This document shows, one piece after another, positions 1 through 7,880 of a DNA stretch of 54,896 nt. Within the stretch, counting starts at the first letter, position 1; the number at the start of each line of letters is the position of its first letter. The notes under the pieces are model-generated. The model did no database searches and was not told the DNA's origin. It was given only the letters and a program-made list of their open reading frames with translations. The DNA is taken from NCBI GenBank assembly GCA_944393745.1, contig CALYBD010000012.1, positions 1 to 54,896 on the forward strand, written 5' to 3'. Position numbers and translations under genes: made by a program. The DNA comes from an uncultured Alphaproteobacteria bacterium. Its GTDB lineage: Bacteria; Pseudomonadota; Alphaproteobacteria; CAAGCB01; CAG-977.

Positions 1-295
1 GGTCCCGAAGGGACGAGGAACAAAGTTCCGAGCAACCTCACCCCATCCGCCATAAATAAAAAACTCCCTTTTGGGGGTTTTTTATTTATGAAGAAATGAA
101 GAGTGTGAGATTTGAACTCGCGAAGTGAGTTCGGCGACAGAAAGGAGCGACGCCGTCAGGCGGTCCCGAAGGGACGAGGAACAAAGTTCCGAGCAACCTC
201 ACCCCATCCGCCATAAATAAAAAACTCCCTTTTGGGGGGTTTTTATTTATGAAGAAATGAAGAGTGTGAGATTTGAACTCGCGAAGTGAGTTCGG
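1..295. repeat. Two tandem copies of a 161-bp hairpin-rich intergenic repeat
   Basis: Copy one spans 1-134 and copy two 162-295, nearly identical and joined by a 27-bp spacer that is probably the rest of the unit; the window start truncates the array. Each copy is built of small inverted repeats (GTCCC/GGGAC, GGAAC/GTTCC, GAACTC/GAGTTC, plus CGCC/GGCG in the spacer). It also holds a 17-bp near-perfect stem with a TTTT loop (52-89 and about 213-250) that would act as a bidirectional terminator. On the minus strand GAGTTCAAATCTC resembles a tRNA T-arm, so the unit may derive from the 3' end of a class II tRNA gene; that is inference. No protein is convincingly encoded in it. Confidence 0.8.
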
Positions 296-329
296 TGTAA
301 AATTTTATGCAGTACTCGTTCAAAATAAT

Positions 330-776
330 ATGGATAATAAAATGCTGTTAATCAAAGAGTTGCACAATAATTACGAAAAAATTCCCAAAACAGGGGGAGT
401 TTATTTTATTTTGGCTCCGGATAATTTTATATTTATGCCAATGGAAACGACAACCGGCCGCCCTTTATATAAGGGGAAATCTACGCTTTATCCGTTAAAT
501 GATTTGAAAAATAAATGGGAAAGCGGAGATAAGAAAACTTTATATATTGGGAAAGCAAATTGCCTACGTGACAGATTAAAGGCTTATATTAAGTGGGGAT
601 ATAATGAAAGCGGAAGCGCTCACAGAGGAGGAAGCGCTATATGGCAAATCAAAGAATCGTATAATTTATTGGTTAAATGGGAAGAACATTCCTTACCACT
701 GGAGTATGAAAAAGAACTGTTAGAAAAATATTATAAAAATTATTCCGTTTATCCTGTTGCGAATTGGCGGAACTAG
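330..776 (+). CDS. GIY-YIG domain protein, small, putative nuclease
   Basis: The protein (148 residues from this ATG) has a GIY-YIG layout. GGVYFI near the start is the GIY strand, LYIGKA is the YIG strand, and it is followed by LRDRLKAYI with the family arginine, a conserved histidine (AHRGG), a glutamate-rich helix (YEKELLEKYY) and the terminal PVANWR typical of the fold. Family members cut DNA, as in UvrC, homing endonucleases and small stand-alone proteins; the substrate here is unknown. The reading frame stays open upstream into the repeat, to a TTG at 273. I chose ATG 330 because the residues before it are repeat-encoded; ATG 342 is also possible, and neither has a clear ribosome-binding site. 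The repeat may have replaced the original promoter, so expression is uncertain. Confidence 0.7.
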   Translation: MDNKMLLIKELHNNYEKIPKTGGVYFILAPDNFIFMPMETTTGRPLYKGKSTLYPLNDLKNKWESGDKKTLYIGKANCLRDRLKAYIKWGYNESGSAHRGGSAIWQIKESYNLLVKWEEHSLPLEYEKELLEKYYKNYSVYPVANWRN

Positions 777-846
777 TCTACAGTCCATAGCAGATACTAT
801 TTAAACTTTTAAAAAATAATAATTTTTTTATAAGTAGTAGTTAATA

Positions 847-1644
847 CTAATTAATTTTCATTTCAAAAATCATGTCAGCCGGCGCTTCAGGAGAAGACGG
901 CTTTTCTTTCCATAATTTAAAACGAACCTCTGCCGGCAGCCGAGTGAATGAAAAATCCAGTTCCGGTTGGTTCGGCGATCCGTTATTGCAGGCACATCCC
1001 AGATTATAGGCCAGATGTACAAAATCCTTAAACTGAAAAACAGTATTGGCAATATTCACCGGATTAGGAAAAACCATGTTTTCAGAAGCTGAAACATACC
1101 CGTAAGAAAATCCCAGATCTCTGGCATTTTCTGCGGTAAACTGCAGTTTAAAGCGATCAGACGACACCGGCCTTTGAAAATAGTTTTGAAACATTTTCTG
1201 GTAAGAAGAAAAATCATAATCGGCATAAATTCTTGATCTTTCTTTTTCAAAAAAAATCCGTGTCGGCATAGGGTAAATATCGGGGCAATTCCAGCCGGAC
1301 AAGCTGAAACCTCCCGTTGTTATGCCAATCAGCAAAACAGGATTGTCAATAAAAATACTTTCCCGTGAAAGGCCGGAGGTTATGCCTCCCTCCTTTCCCG
1401 TGCGGCAGTTAATACCGCTGATTCCGAGCCATTCTTTGCCGCCGACAACCTGAGCATATACAGGCCCTTGCGGTGTATAATCGCCGTTTAACAAGGGATA
1501 ACGCCGCATCATTTCGCGACGGACGGAAAATATTTCTTCCCGGTTTAAAAAATCCAGTTCCCGCGGCGGATTAATCTGCAGATCTTCCGCAGATGCCGTA
1601 AAAGAAAAAAGGCTAAAAATCAAAGCAACTGTTTGTTTTTTCAT
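847..1644 (-). CDS. Secreted protein of unknown function
   Basis: This is a 265-residue protein with a clear Sec signal peptide (MKKQTVALIFSLFSFTASA, cleavage after SA). The mature part has no transmembrane segment and four cysteines, including a CNNG context in the C-terminal third, so periplasmic disulphides are possible. I recognise no family. Its ATG overlaps the pagP stop by four bases (ATGA), so it is translationally coupled to pagP and is the last gene of the core-cluster transcript. Co-expression suggests an envelope role linked to lipid A palmitoylation, but this is inference from position only. Confidence 0.8.
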   Translation of the reverse strand: MKKQTVALIFSLFSFTASAEDLQINPPRELDFLNREEIFSVRREMMRRYPLLNGDYTPQGPVYAQVVGGKEWLGISGINCRTGKEGGITSGLSRESIFIDNPVLLIGITTGGFSLSGWNCPDIYPMPTRIFFEKERSRIYADYDFSSYQKMFQNYFQRPVSSDRFKLQFTAENARDLGFSYGYVSASENMVFPNPVNIANTVFQFKDFVHLAYNLGCACNNGSPNQPELDFSFTRLPAEVRFKLWKEKPSSPEAPADMIFEMKIN

Positions 1645-2186
1645 AGCTCTATCCGAACCCAGGTAAACAAAACGTTGAACATGTTATACGGACCGGGAAT
1701 ATAGGTTGCCTGAACAGCGACTTTTTTATATTGGAAACCGAAAATCGGCAAAATAACGGGAATCGGCAGATAATTATAATCGTCCCTGAACGTAACGCCT
1801 AAAGTATATCCGGCGCCGACGGAAAAATCATTATCCCGGTCAAAGTAATGATTCCATTGGCGCAAATACCCGAAAATCGGTTCGGCTTTGCTATGAGAAT
1901 CACTGAATACCATAAAATATAATCCGCGCAAGATATCGTCTTCGTAAATATGTTTGCCGATACCGATCCCCCAAGGTTTTTCATTATAAGAATCCGTTTT
2001 CTTTTTATCGTACATTTCCCGGTTATGCCAGGTATTGACCGGCAGATACAGATCCCAGTCTTTTGACAGGGATATTTTTCGGATATCTTCCTCCAAAAAA
2101 TCCAGTTTATTTTCTTTGGCATATCCGGACAAAGGAAACAGCAGGCAAAGCGTGAAAAGAATACTTTTAAATATAATTAAGCGCAT
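1641..2186 (-). CDS. pagP: PagP, lipid A palmitoyltransferase
   Basis: PagP is an eight-stranded outer-membrane enzyme that moves palmitate from phospholipid to lipid A, which in enterics gives resistance to cationic peptides. The 181-residue precursor has a signal peptide (cleavage near GYA/KE). It matches PagP along its length: DLYLPVNTWHNR, YDKKKTDSYNEKPWG, the FSDSHSKAEPIFGY segment, NYLPIPVILP, and the C-terminal YIPGPYNMFNVLFTWVR. The catalytic triad known from E. coli (His33, Asp76, Ser77 of the mature protein) corresponds to H54, D96 and S97 here. The last residues form an aromatic-rich strand suited to BAM recognition. The gene lies 20 bp after parC and overlaps the next gene, so it rides on the core-cluster transcript rather than having a visible stress promoter. 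Confidence 0.93.
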   Translation of the reverse strand: MRLIIFKSILFTLCLLFPLSGYAKENKLDFLEEDIRKISLSKDWDLYLPVNTWHNREMYDKKKTDSYNEKPWGIGIGKHIYEDDILRGLYFMVFSDSHSKAEPIFGYLRQWNHYFDRDNDFSVGAGYTLGVTFRDDYNYLPIPVILPIFGFQYKKVAVQATYIPGPYNMFNVLFTWVRIEL

Positions 2187-2206
2187 TTTTCGGCTTCGCG
2201 GCGAAA

Positions 2207-4423
2207 TTATGAAAACTTGTTGCTTTTCGGGAACCCGACAGGAGGCATCTTGCCGATTTGTGCGCGGTGCCCCGTCCAGCCGATCAGATTTGTTTCAATT
2301 CTTGTCCCGCCACCGCAAGGATAAGCCAGGCCGTCATCTTTGTTAAACAATTTAATATCAGACAACAATACGCCGGCCGGATATTTTTGAATAAAGACCC
2401 CCTGCCCGCGCGTCATTTCCGGAATTTCCCTTAAATCAAAGATCAACAGCTTTCTGTTTTCCCCGATGACGGCGACAGTATCCCCGCTGACCGGCAGGGA
2501 CAGATAAGCGTAATCGCCCTCGGTTAAATTCAGGACAATTCTGCCGTTGCGTGTCTGAGCCAGCAAATCATCTTCTTTGACAATAAAGCCTTTTCCTTTT
2601 TTGGATACAATCAGTCTTTTTTCTCCGGGACGGAAAATTGACATAGAAACGATTTCATCTTCTTCCGGCAGATCAACCGACAGGCGCAAAGGTTCGCCAA
2701 AGCCGCGACCGCGCGGTAATTTGTCCGCAGATAACGTATAATACCGTCCGTTGGTCGCAAACATTAAAATTTTATCGGTTGTCTGCGCCTGCAGACCGCA
2801 TTGCAGGCGATCGCCTTCTTTGAATTTAACGTCATCGTCCAGCTGGACATGACCTTTAACGGAACGGATCCAGCCTTTTTCGGACAAAATGACCGTAATC
2901 GGTTCACGTTCAATCAAAGATTCCAACGGAATATCGATTTCTTCGGGTTCTCCGGAAATCAGCGTCCGGCGCTTTCCCAAGGCTGTTGCCTGTCCGAATT
3001 TCTTTTTCATCAAAGAAATTTCGGCAGAGATTTCTTTCCAGCGCAACGCTTCGTCAACCAACAAAGATTCTAACTTTTCTTTTTCCTGCGCCAGTTGACC
3101 GTGCTCCGTTTTGATTTGCATCTCTTCCAGTTTGCGCAAAGAACGCAGACGCATGTTTAAAATGGCTTCTGCCTGAACTTCCGTCAACCTGAATGCCCCC
3201 ATCAAAGCCGGTTTGGCATCGTCTTCTTCGCGGATAATACGGATTACTTCGTCCAGATTTAAATAGGCAACCAAGAACCCTTCCAAAACTTCCATTCTGT
3301 GATTAATCTTGTTCAGACGGAATTTGGATCGGCGGATCAAAACGTCCTGACGGTGATCCAGAAAAGCCTGCAAAACCTGTTTTAAATCCATAACACGCGG
3401 CACGCCGTCTTTGTCTAAAACGTTCATGTTCATGTTAAAGTTTACCTGCATATCCGTCAGCCGGAACAGATGCGCCATTAGTTGTTCCGGATCTATGTTG
3501 CGGTTTTTCGGTTCCAAAACGATACGAACGTTTTCGGCGGATTCGTCACGAATATCTGCTAAAAACGGCAGCTTTTTTTCCAACAAAAGCTTGGCAATTT
3601 TGCTGATCAGCTCTGATTTTTTGACCATATAGGGAATTTCCGTGACGATAATCTGATACATACCGTGAGACAACTCGTCCTTTTCCCATTTGGCTCGTAC
3701 GCGCATGGCACCGCGTCCGGTTTCGTACGTTTTTAAAATGCTTTCCGGCTTTTCTACGATTTCCCCGCCCGTCGGAAAGTCCGGACCGCGGACAAATTTC
3801 ATTAAATCGGCAACCGCAGAGTCCGGTTTTTTTATTAACAGCTGCAACGCATCGGCGATTTCCCCGACATTATGGGGTGGTACGTTTGTCGCCATACCCA
3901 CGGCAATACCGGCGGATCCGTTTGCCAACAGATTGGGAAAAGCACACGGCATCACGACCGGTTCAATATCTTCGCCGGAATAGGTCGGACGAAAATCAAC
4001 CGTTCCGTCGTTCAGGCCGTCCATAATGGCTTTGGCGACTTCGGTCAGGCGGGCTTCCGTATAACGCATGGCTGCGGCGCTGTCACCGTCAATATTGCCG
4101 AAATTTCCCTGCCCTTCGACCAAAGGATAACGTACGGCAAAATCCTGTGCCAGACGTACCATTGTTTCATAAACGGCCGTATCGCCGTGCGGGTGATATT
4201 TACCGATCACGTCACCGACAACGCGGGCGCATTTTTTAAAGCCCGATTCCGGATCCAGGTGCAAAGCATTCATTGCATACAACAGCCTGCGATGAACGGG
4301 TTTCAAACCATCGCGGACATCCGGCAAAGAACGGGAAACGATCGTTGACATTGCATAGGCAAGGTAACGTTCCCCCAGGGCTTCTGCCATTTTTGTTTCT
4401 CTGATTTGTTCGTTTTCATTCAT
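2207..4423 (-). CDS. parC: DNA topoisomerase IV subunit A
   Basis: This is the breakage-reunion subunit that, with ParE, decatenates replicated chromosomes. The 738-residue protein carries the type IIA topoisomerase fold. The catalytic tyrosine is Y121 in AAMRYTEARL. The quinolone-resistance region reads HPHGDTAVYE, with threonine at the position of E. coli Ser80 and glutamate (E86) at the Glu84 position. The C-terminal part is a beta-pinwheel with poorly conserved blades, which is usual for ParC and distinguishes it from GyrA (no GyrA box seen). The start is ATG 4423 with AGGTG upstream, shortly after the recO stop. The gene is part of the core operon. Confidence 0.95.
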   Translation of the reverse strand: MNENEQIRETKMAEALGERYLAYAMSTIVSRSLPDVRDGLKPVHRRLLYAMNALHLDPESGFKKCARVVGDVIGKYHPHGDTAVYETMVRLAQDFAVRYPLVEGQGNFGNIDGDSAAAMRYTEARLTEVAKAIMDGLNDGTVDFRPTYSGEDIEPVVMPCAFPNLLANGSAGIAVGMATNVPPHNVGEIADALQLLIKKPDSAVADLMKFVRGPDFPTGGEIVEKPESILKTYETGRGAMRVRAKWEKDELSHGMYQIIVTEIPYMVKKSELISKIAKLLLEKKLPFLADIRDESAENVRIVLEPKNRNIDPEQLMAHLFRLTDMQVNFNMNMNVLDKDGVPRVMDLKQVLQAFLDHRQDVLIRRSKFRLNKINHRMEVLEGFLVAYLNLDEVIRIIREEDDAKPALMGAFRLTEVQAEAILNMRLRSLRKLEEMQIKTEHGQLAQEKEKLESLLVDEALRWKEISAEISLMKKKFGQATALGKRRTLISGEPEEIDIPLESLIEREPITVILSEKGWIRSVKGHVQLDDDVKFKEGDRLQCGLQAQTTDKILMFATNGRYYTLSADKLPRGRGFGEPLRLSVDLPEEDEIVSMSIFRPGEKRLIVSKKGKGFIVKEDDLLAQTRNGRIVLNLTEGDYAYLSLPVSGDTVAVIGENRKLLIFDLREIPEMTRGQGVFIQKYPAGVLLSDIKLFNKDDGLAYPCGGGTRIETNLIGWTGHRAQIGKMPPVGFPKSNKFS

Positions 4424-4440
4424 TTTTGCAGCACCTGAAA

Positions 4441-5172
4441 TCAACTGTTTTTATGCCCGCCGATATAAGTCACAAGCCGTTTTCTGACAGCGGGGATAGT
4501 GCAGTCTAGCGTCTTTAGGACATAATTTTCAAGGAAAAATCCTGTTAAAATCAAAGCTTTTTTTATTTCTTCTTTGTCTTGAACCGAAACCGTGTCATTT
4601 TTTAAAAAAGCCGGCAAAGCCAACAACTTATCCCGCCACGGCTCGCCGGCTGCACGGCAGACGGCACGTCCGGATTTCGGCGAAACATAAATCAGATCCT
4701 GTGTCGTACCCGTTACGGCACAGACAGACAAGTCCAGTCCGAATCCCAAAACTTTCAGCAGTTCCGTTTCCCAGCGAGCATAACGTTCCGCCCAGCCTTC
4801 AAAACTCAGCAAAGCAATTTGTTCCAGCGTTTTTTCAAAAAAAACGGATACATTTTCACGTTCGGGTAAAAAAGAGCACATCGCACATATACAGGATAAC
4901 GCCGTTAAACGTTCCGGATCCGACAAAACGGCCGGACTGTATGCGTGCAACAGTTCAATTTTAACCGTTCCCAGATGTTCTTCCAGCCGGGCTTTCCAGT
5001 TCAGCTGAACCAGATTGCCGATCTGCACCGTTCCCGTCAGACGTTTGGAAAAAGCCCCTTTGCACAATCCGTCGTGTCTGCCGTGATTTTGTGTTAGAAA
5101 AGAAACAACCGCATCACGTTCGGCAAACTTTTTAACTCCGATGATAAGGGCGCTGTCCGACCATTCAGGCAT
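4441..5172 (-). CDS. recO: DNA repair protein RecO
   Basis: RecO helps load RecA onto SSB-coated gaps in the RecFOR pathway. The 243-residue protein begins MPEWSDSALIIGVKKF, the N-terminal OB-fold strand typical of RecO, and continues with KGAFSKR and a helical C-terminal domain. The reading frame is open further upstream, but that stretch overlaps era. I chose the start at 5172, where the ATG overlaps the era stop by eight bases and yields the family N-terminus. The zinc-binding cysteines of some RecO proteins are not evident. RecO next to era is a common bacterial arrangement and supports the call. Confidence 0.92.
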   Translation of the reverse strand: MPEWSDSALIIGVKKFAERDAVVSFLTQNHGRHDGLCKGAFSKRLTGTVQIGNLVQLNWKARLEEHLGTVKIELLHAYSPAVLSDPERLTALSCICAMCSFLPERENVSVFFEKTLEQIALLSFEGWAERYARWETELLKVLGFGLDLSVCAVTGTTQDLIYVSPKSGRAVCRAAGEPWRDKLLALPAFLKNDTVSVQDKEEIKKALILTGFFLENYVLKTLDCTIPAVRKRLVTYIGGHKNS

Positions 5173-6064
5173 TAAAGTCCAGTCCCCAGGAACGATAATG
5201 TTCCGGATTTTCCGCCCATTTTTCCCTGACTTTGACAAACAAAAACAAATGCACGCGGCATTCAAATAATTTTTCCAGTTCTTGCCTAGACTGTATGCCG
5301 ATTTTTTTTATCATTGATCCGTTTTTTCCGATAACAATCTGTTTTTGATTGTTCTTTTCCACATAAATCGTTTGATCAATGCGCACGCCTTTTTCGTCTT
5401 CTTTAAAAGAATCCGTCTGAACCGTGCTGATATACGGCAGCTCCTGATTTAGATTCATATATAATTTTTCGCGCGTAATTTCCGCTGCCAACAGTTTATC
5501 CGGTAAATCGGACACCTGATCTGCCGGAAACATAAACGGCCCTTCAGGCATTGCGGATATCAGATAATCTTCCAAAAGATCCACCCCCTGCCCCGTTGCG
5601 GCAGAAAGCATAAAAGTTTCCTGAAAAAAGCCGATTTCATTTAAACGGGCCGATAATTCCACCAGCCGCGCCGGCTTGACCAGATCGGACTTATTTAAGA
5701 CCAAAACAGCTGTCAGTTTGTTTTTTTTCAAAGAATCGATAATTGAACGTGTATCATCATCTATTCCGCGCTTGGCATCAACCAGCAACAAACGCAGATC
5801 AGAATATTCCGCGTCCTGCCAAGCGGCGGCGACCATCGCGCGATCCAGCCGACGTTTCGGTTTAAAAATCCCCGGCGTGTCGATTAAAATAATTTCACAA
5901 TTGTTTTTTACAAAAATACCGCGTATACGGGCTCTGGTCGTTTGCACTTTCGGCGAAACAATAGATACTTTTGCACCGACCGCATAGTTCACCAGTGTTG
6001 ACTTTCCTGCGTTCGGCGCGCCGAGTAACGTAACAAAGCCGCATTTTTCCACAGGATCAGTCAT
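5165..6064 (-). CDS. era: GTPase Era, 16S rRNA maturation
   Basis: Era is an essential GTPase that binds the 3' end of 16S rRNA during 30S assembly. The 299-residue protein has the G1 loop GAPNAGKST at about residues 15-23, a switch region TTRARIRGI, the G3 motif DTPG and the G4 motif NKSD. It ends in a KH RNA-binding domain (IVIGKNGSMIKKIG) in the last third. Length and domain order are standard. It overlaps rnc by eight bases upstream and recO downstream, so translation is coupled. Pairing with rnc fits joint action in rRNA processing. Confidence 0.97.
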   Translation of the reverse strand: MTDPVEKCGFVTLLGAPNAGKSTLVNYAVGAKVSIVSPKVQTTRARIRGIFVKNNCEIILIDTPGIFKPKRRLDRAMVAAAWQDAEYSDLRLLLVDAKRGIDDDTRSIIDSLKKNKLTAVLVLNKSDLVKPARLVELSARLNEIGFFQETFMLSAATGQGVDLLEDYLISAMPEGPFMFPADQVSDLPDKLLAAEITREKLYMNLNQELPYISTVQTDSFKEDEKGVRIDQTIYVEKNNQKQIVIGKNGSMIKKIGIQSRQELEKLFECRVHLFLFVKVREKWAENPEHYRSWGLDFNA

Positions 6065-6722
6065 GTTTCGTTACCTTTTTCAGCAGCTCTGCCGCCGCTG
6101 CCTGAGACGCCTCCCGCTTTGATTTACCGACAGCGCTGACGACGGGTTGTCCTTTTACCGTAACCTGCATGGTAAAAACGGGATTATGATCCGGCCCGGT
6201 TCTGTCCAATTGAGTGTATTCGGGCAAAGGCAATCCTCTGGCCTGCGCCCATTCCTGCAGTTTTGTTTTGGAATCAACCGGCGGGGCGGTAAATTTATTC
6301 ATCGGATCTTCCCAATAACGAACCACAAACTGCCGTGCTGCTTCAAAGCCGCCGTCTAAAAACAAGGCAGCAATAACGGCTTCGCAGACATCGGACAAAA
6401 CGGCTTTGGTTAATTCAGGTTTATTGGAAGGAGCCGCCGAAATAATATATTCTGAAAACTGCAGTTTTCGAGAAACGGCCGCCAAAGTTTCCGCCCGTGT
6501 TAAGTCGGAAAATCGTCTAGCCAGATCTCCTTCGGCCTCATGGGGAAAATGTTGATACAACATCTGGGCGACAATAACCCCCAACACCCGATCGCCCAAA
6601 AATTCCAAACGCTCATAACCGGAAAAATGATCCCCAAACCCCAACGTCAGAGCCTGTTGCAGCAATTTTTTTTCTTTAAACGCATATCCCAGACGGGGAT
6701 ATAATTCCGTGCAATCCGCCAT
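6057..6722 (-). CDS. rnc: Ribonuclease III
   Basis: RNase III cleaves double-stranded RNA in rRNA precursors and regulated mRNAs. The 221-residue protein has the signature ERLEFLGDRVLG in the N-terminal nuclease domain and the second acidic cluster in CEAVIAALFLDGG. The C-terminal double-stranded-RNA-binding domain ends in the usual SKREASQAAAAELL helix. The start codon overlaps the lepB stop (TGATG). The gene lies between lepB and era, as in many Proteobacteria. No missing catalytic residue was seen. Confidence 0.96.
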   Translation of the reverse strand: MADCTELYPRLGYAFKEKKLLQQALTLGFGDHFSGYERLEFLGDRVLGVIVAQMLYQHFPHEAEGDLARRFSDLTRAETLAAVSRKLQFSEYIISAAPSNKPELTKAVLSDVCEAVIAALFLDGGFEAARQFVVRYWEDPMNKFTAPPVDSKTKLQEWAQARGLPLPEYTQLDRTGPDHNPVFTMQVTVKGQPVVSAVGKSKREASQAAAAELLKKVTKHD

Positions 6723-7462
6723 CAGTGTATACCGTTAAACAAGCGCGACCAGCGTACGGCCATCGGCCATCTCCACAACTGCCACCAAGCAGCTGTACCG
6801 TCGTTGGAAAAGAATAAAAACTTTGCCCGGCCGACCAAATTGACTTTAGGCACAAAACCGACCTTGATTGACCGGCTGTCCAAAGAATTATCGCGATTAT
6901 CCCCCATCATGAAAAAGTGATCTTCGGGAACGGTAAATTCTTCGGTATTGTCAAACGGCGCCGCATCAGAAGCCTCGATAATCGCATGGGAATAGCCTTC
7001 GGGCAGTGTTTCCGTAAATTTTTTAAAGCGTAGCGCCTTTCCCGTCTGATCCCGCATGACGTATTCCCCTTCTTCGCGGCGTTCGACCATATTTCCGTTG
7101 ATAAACAGACGCCCTTCTTTAACCTGGATTTTATCCCCGGGCAAACCGATCAGACGTTTAATATAATCTGTTCTGTTGTCAGAGGGCATTTTAAAGACGA
7201 GGACATCGCCGCGTTTAGGTTCTTCATAAAAAATCCGACCTTTGATCAGCGGAATGCTTAACGGCAAAGAATGACGGCTGTATCCGTAAGACATTTTTGA
7301 AACAAACAAATAATCTCCGACCAGCAGTGTCGGGATCATGGATCCGGAAGGAATGCTGAAAGGTTCGGCAAAAACAGTCCGAACAAATAAAGCGATCAAA
7401 ACAGCATAAATAACCGTTTTTGTTGTTTCCCAAAATCCGCTTTGCGTATTTTTTTCTTCCAT
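6722..7462 (-). CDS. lepB: Signal peptidase I
   Basis: LepB removes signal peptides from proteins exported by Sec or Tat. This 246-residue inner-membrane protein has one N-terminal transmembrane helix, the catalytic serine S41 in IPSGSM, and the general-base lysine K102 in YIKRLIGLPGD. Box E follows (GDNRDNSLDSR). The start is ATG 7462 with AAGGA upstream; the longer open frame would begin inside acpS. The gene has only one visible membrane helix, like alphaproteobacterial LepB and unlike the two-helix E. coli enzyme. Confidence 0.96.
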   Translation of the reverse strand: MEEKNTQSGFWETTKTVIYAVLIALFVRTVFAEPFSIPSGSMIPTLLVGDYLFVSKMSYGYSRHSLPLSIPLIKGRIFYEEPKRGDVLVFKMPSDNRTDYIKRLIGLPGDKIQVKEGRLFINGNMVERREEGEYVMRDQTGKALRFKKFTETLPEGYSHAIIEASDAAPFDNTEEFTVPEDHFFMMGDNRDNSLDSRSIKVGFVPKVNLVGRAKFLFFSNDGTAAWWQLWRWPMAVRWSRLFNGIH

Positions 7463-7466
7463 TCCA

Positions 7467-7880
7467 TTATCCTTCTTTACGTTCCGCACTGATGATCACT
7501 ACCGCCATAGCATACGGATATTCGTCTGTCAAAGAAACATCGATTTGCGAAGTATATCCCTGCGGGACCAGTCGGAGCAATCGTTTTAAGGCTCCTCCGG
7601 TTAAACGCATTACCGGCTGGCCCGTCGGCAAATTGGCATTTTCCATGTCGCGCCAAAAAACGCCCTGCCTTAATCCCGTGCCCAAAGCCTTTGAACAGGC
7701 TTCTTTGGCGGCAAAACGCATGGCATAAGCGGAAAGCTTCTTTTTCCCCTGACGGGAATTGCAGGCAGCTTGTTCTGCCGGCGTGTAAATTCTGGCACAA
7801 AAAGCATCGCCGAAACGGCCTATTGACCGTTCAATGCGTCTGATATCCACCAAATCCGTGCCGATCCCGATAATCATCAT
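7467..7880 (-). CDS. acpS: Holo-[acyl-carrier-protein] synthase
   Basis: AcpS transfers 4'-phosphopantetheine from CoA to acyl carrier protein. The 137-residue protein has the N-terminal GIGTDLVDI with the magnesium-binding aspartate and the RFAAKEA motif with the second metal-binding glutamate. It is slightly longer than the usual 125 residues because of short loops. The ATG overlaps the rel stop (TGATG), so translation is coupled. The order rel-acpS-lepB is familiar in Alphaproteobacteria, although pyrimidine or pyridoxine genes often found between them are absent. Confidence 0.94.
   Translation of the reverse strand: MMIIGIGTDLVDIRRIERSIGRFGDAFCARIYTPAEQAACNSRQGKKKLSAYAMRFAAKEACSKALGTGLRQGVFWRDMENANLPTGQPVMRLTGGALKRLLRLVPQGYTSQIDVSLTDEYPYAMAVVIISAERKEG

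Noticed and set aside
100-135. tRNA T-arm-like sequence on the minus strand (GAGTTCAAATCTC) in each repeat copy
   Set aside because: No acceptor stem, anticodon arm or CCA end in register could be found, so I do not call a tRNA.
4089-4180. Thr at the quinolone-resistance position of ParC as an acquired resistance mutation
   Set aside because: This position varies naturally among Alphaproteobacteria, so it cannot be read as a resistance mutation from sequence alone.
3872-4348. Long plus-strand frame opposite parC
   Set aside because: It is the antisense shadow of a highly conserved gene and has no protein-like features.
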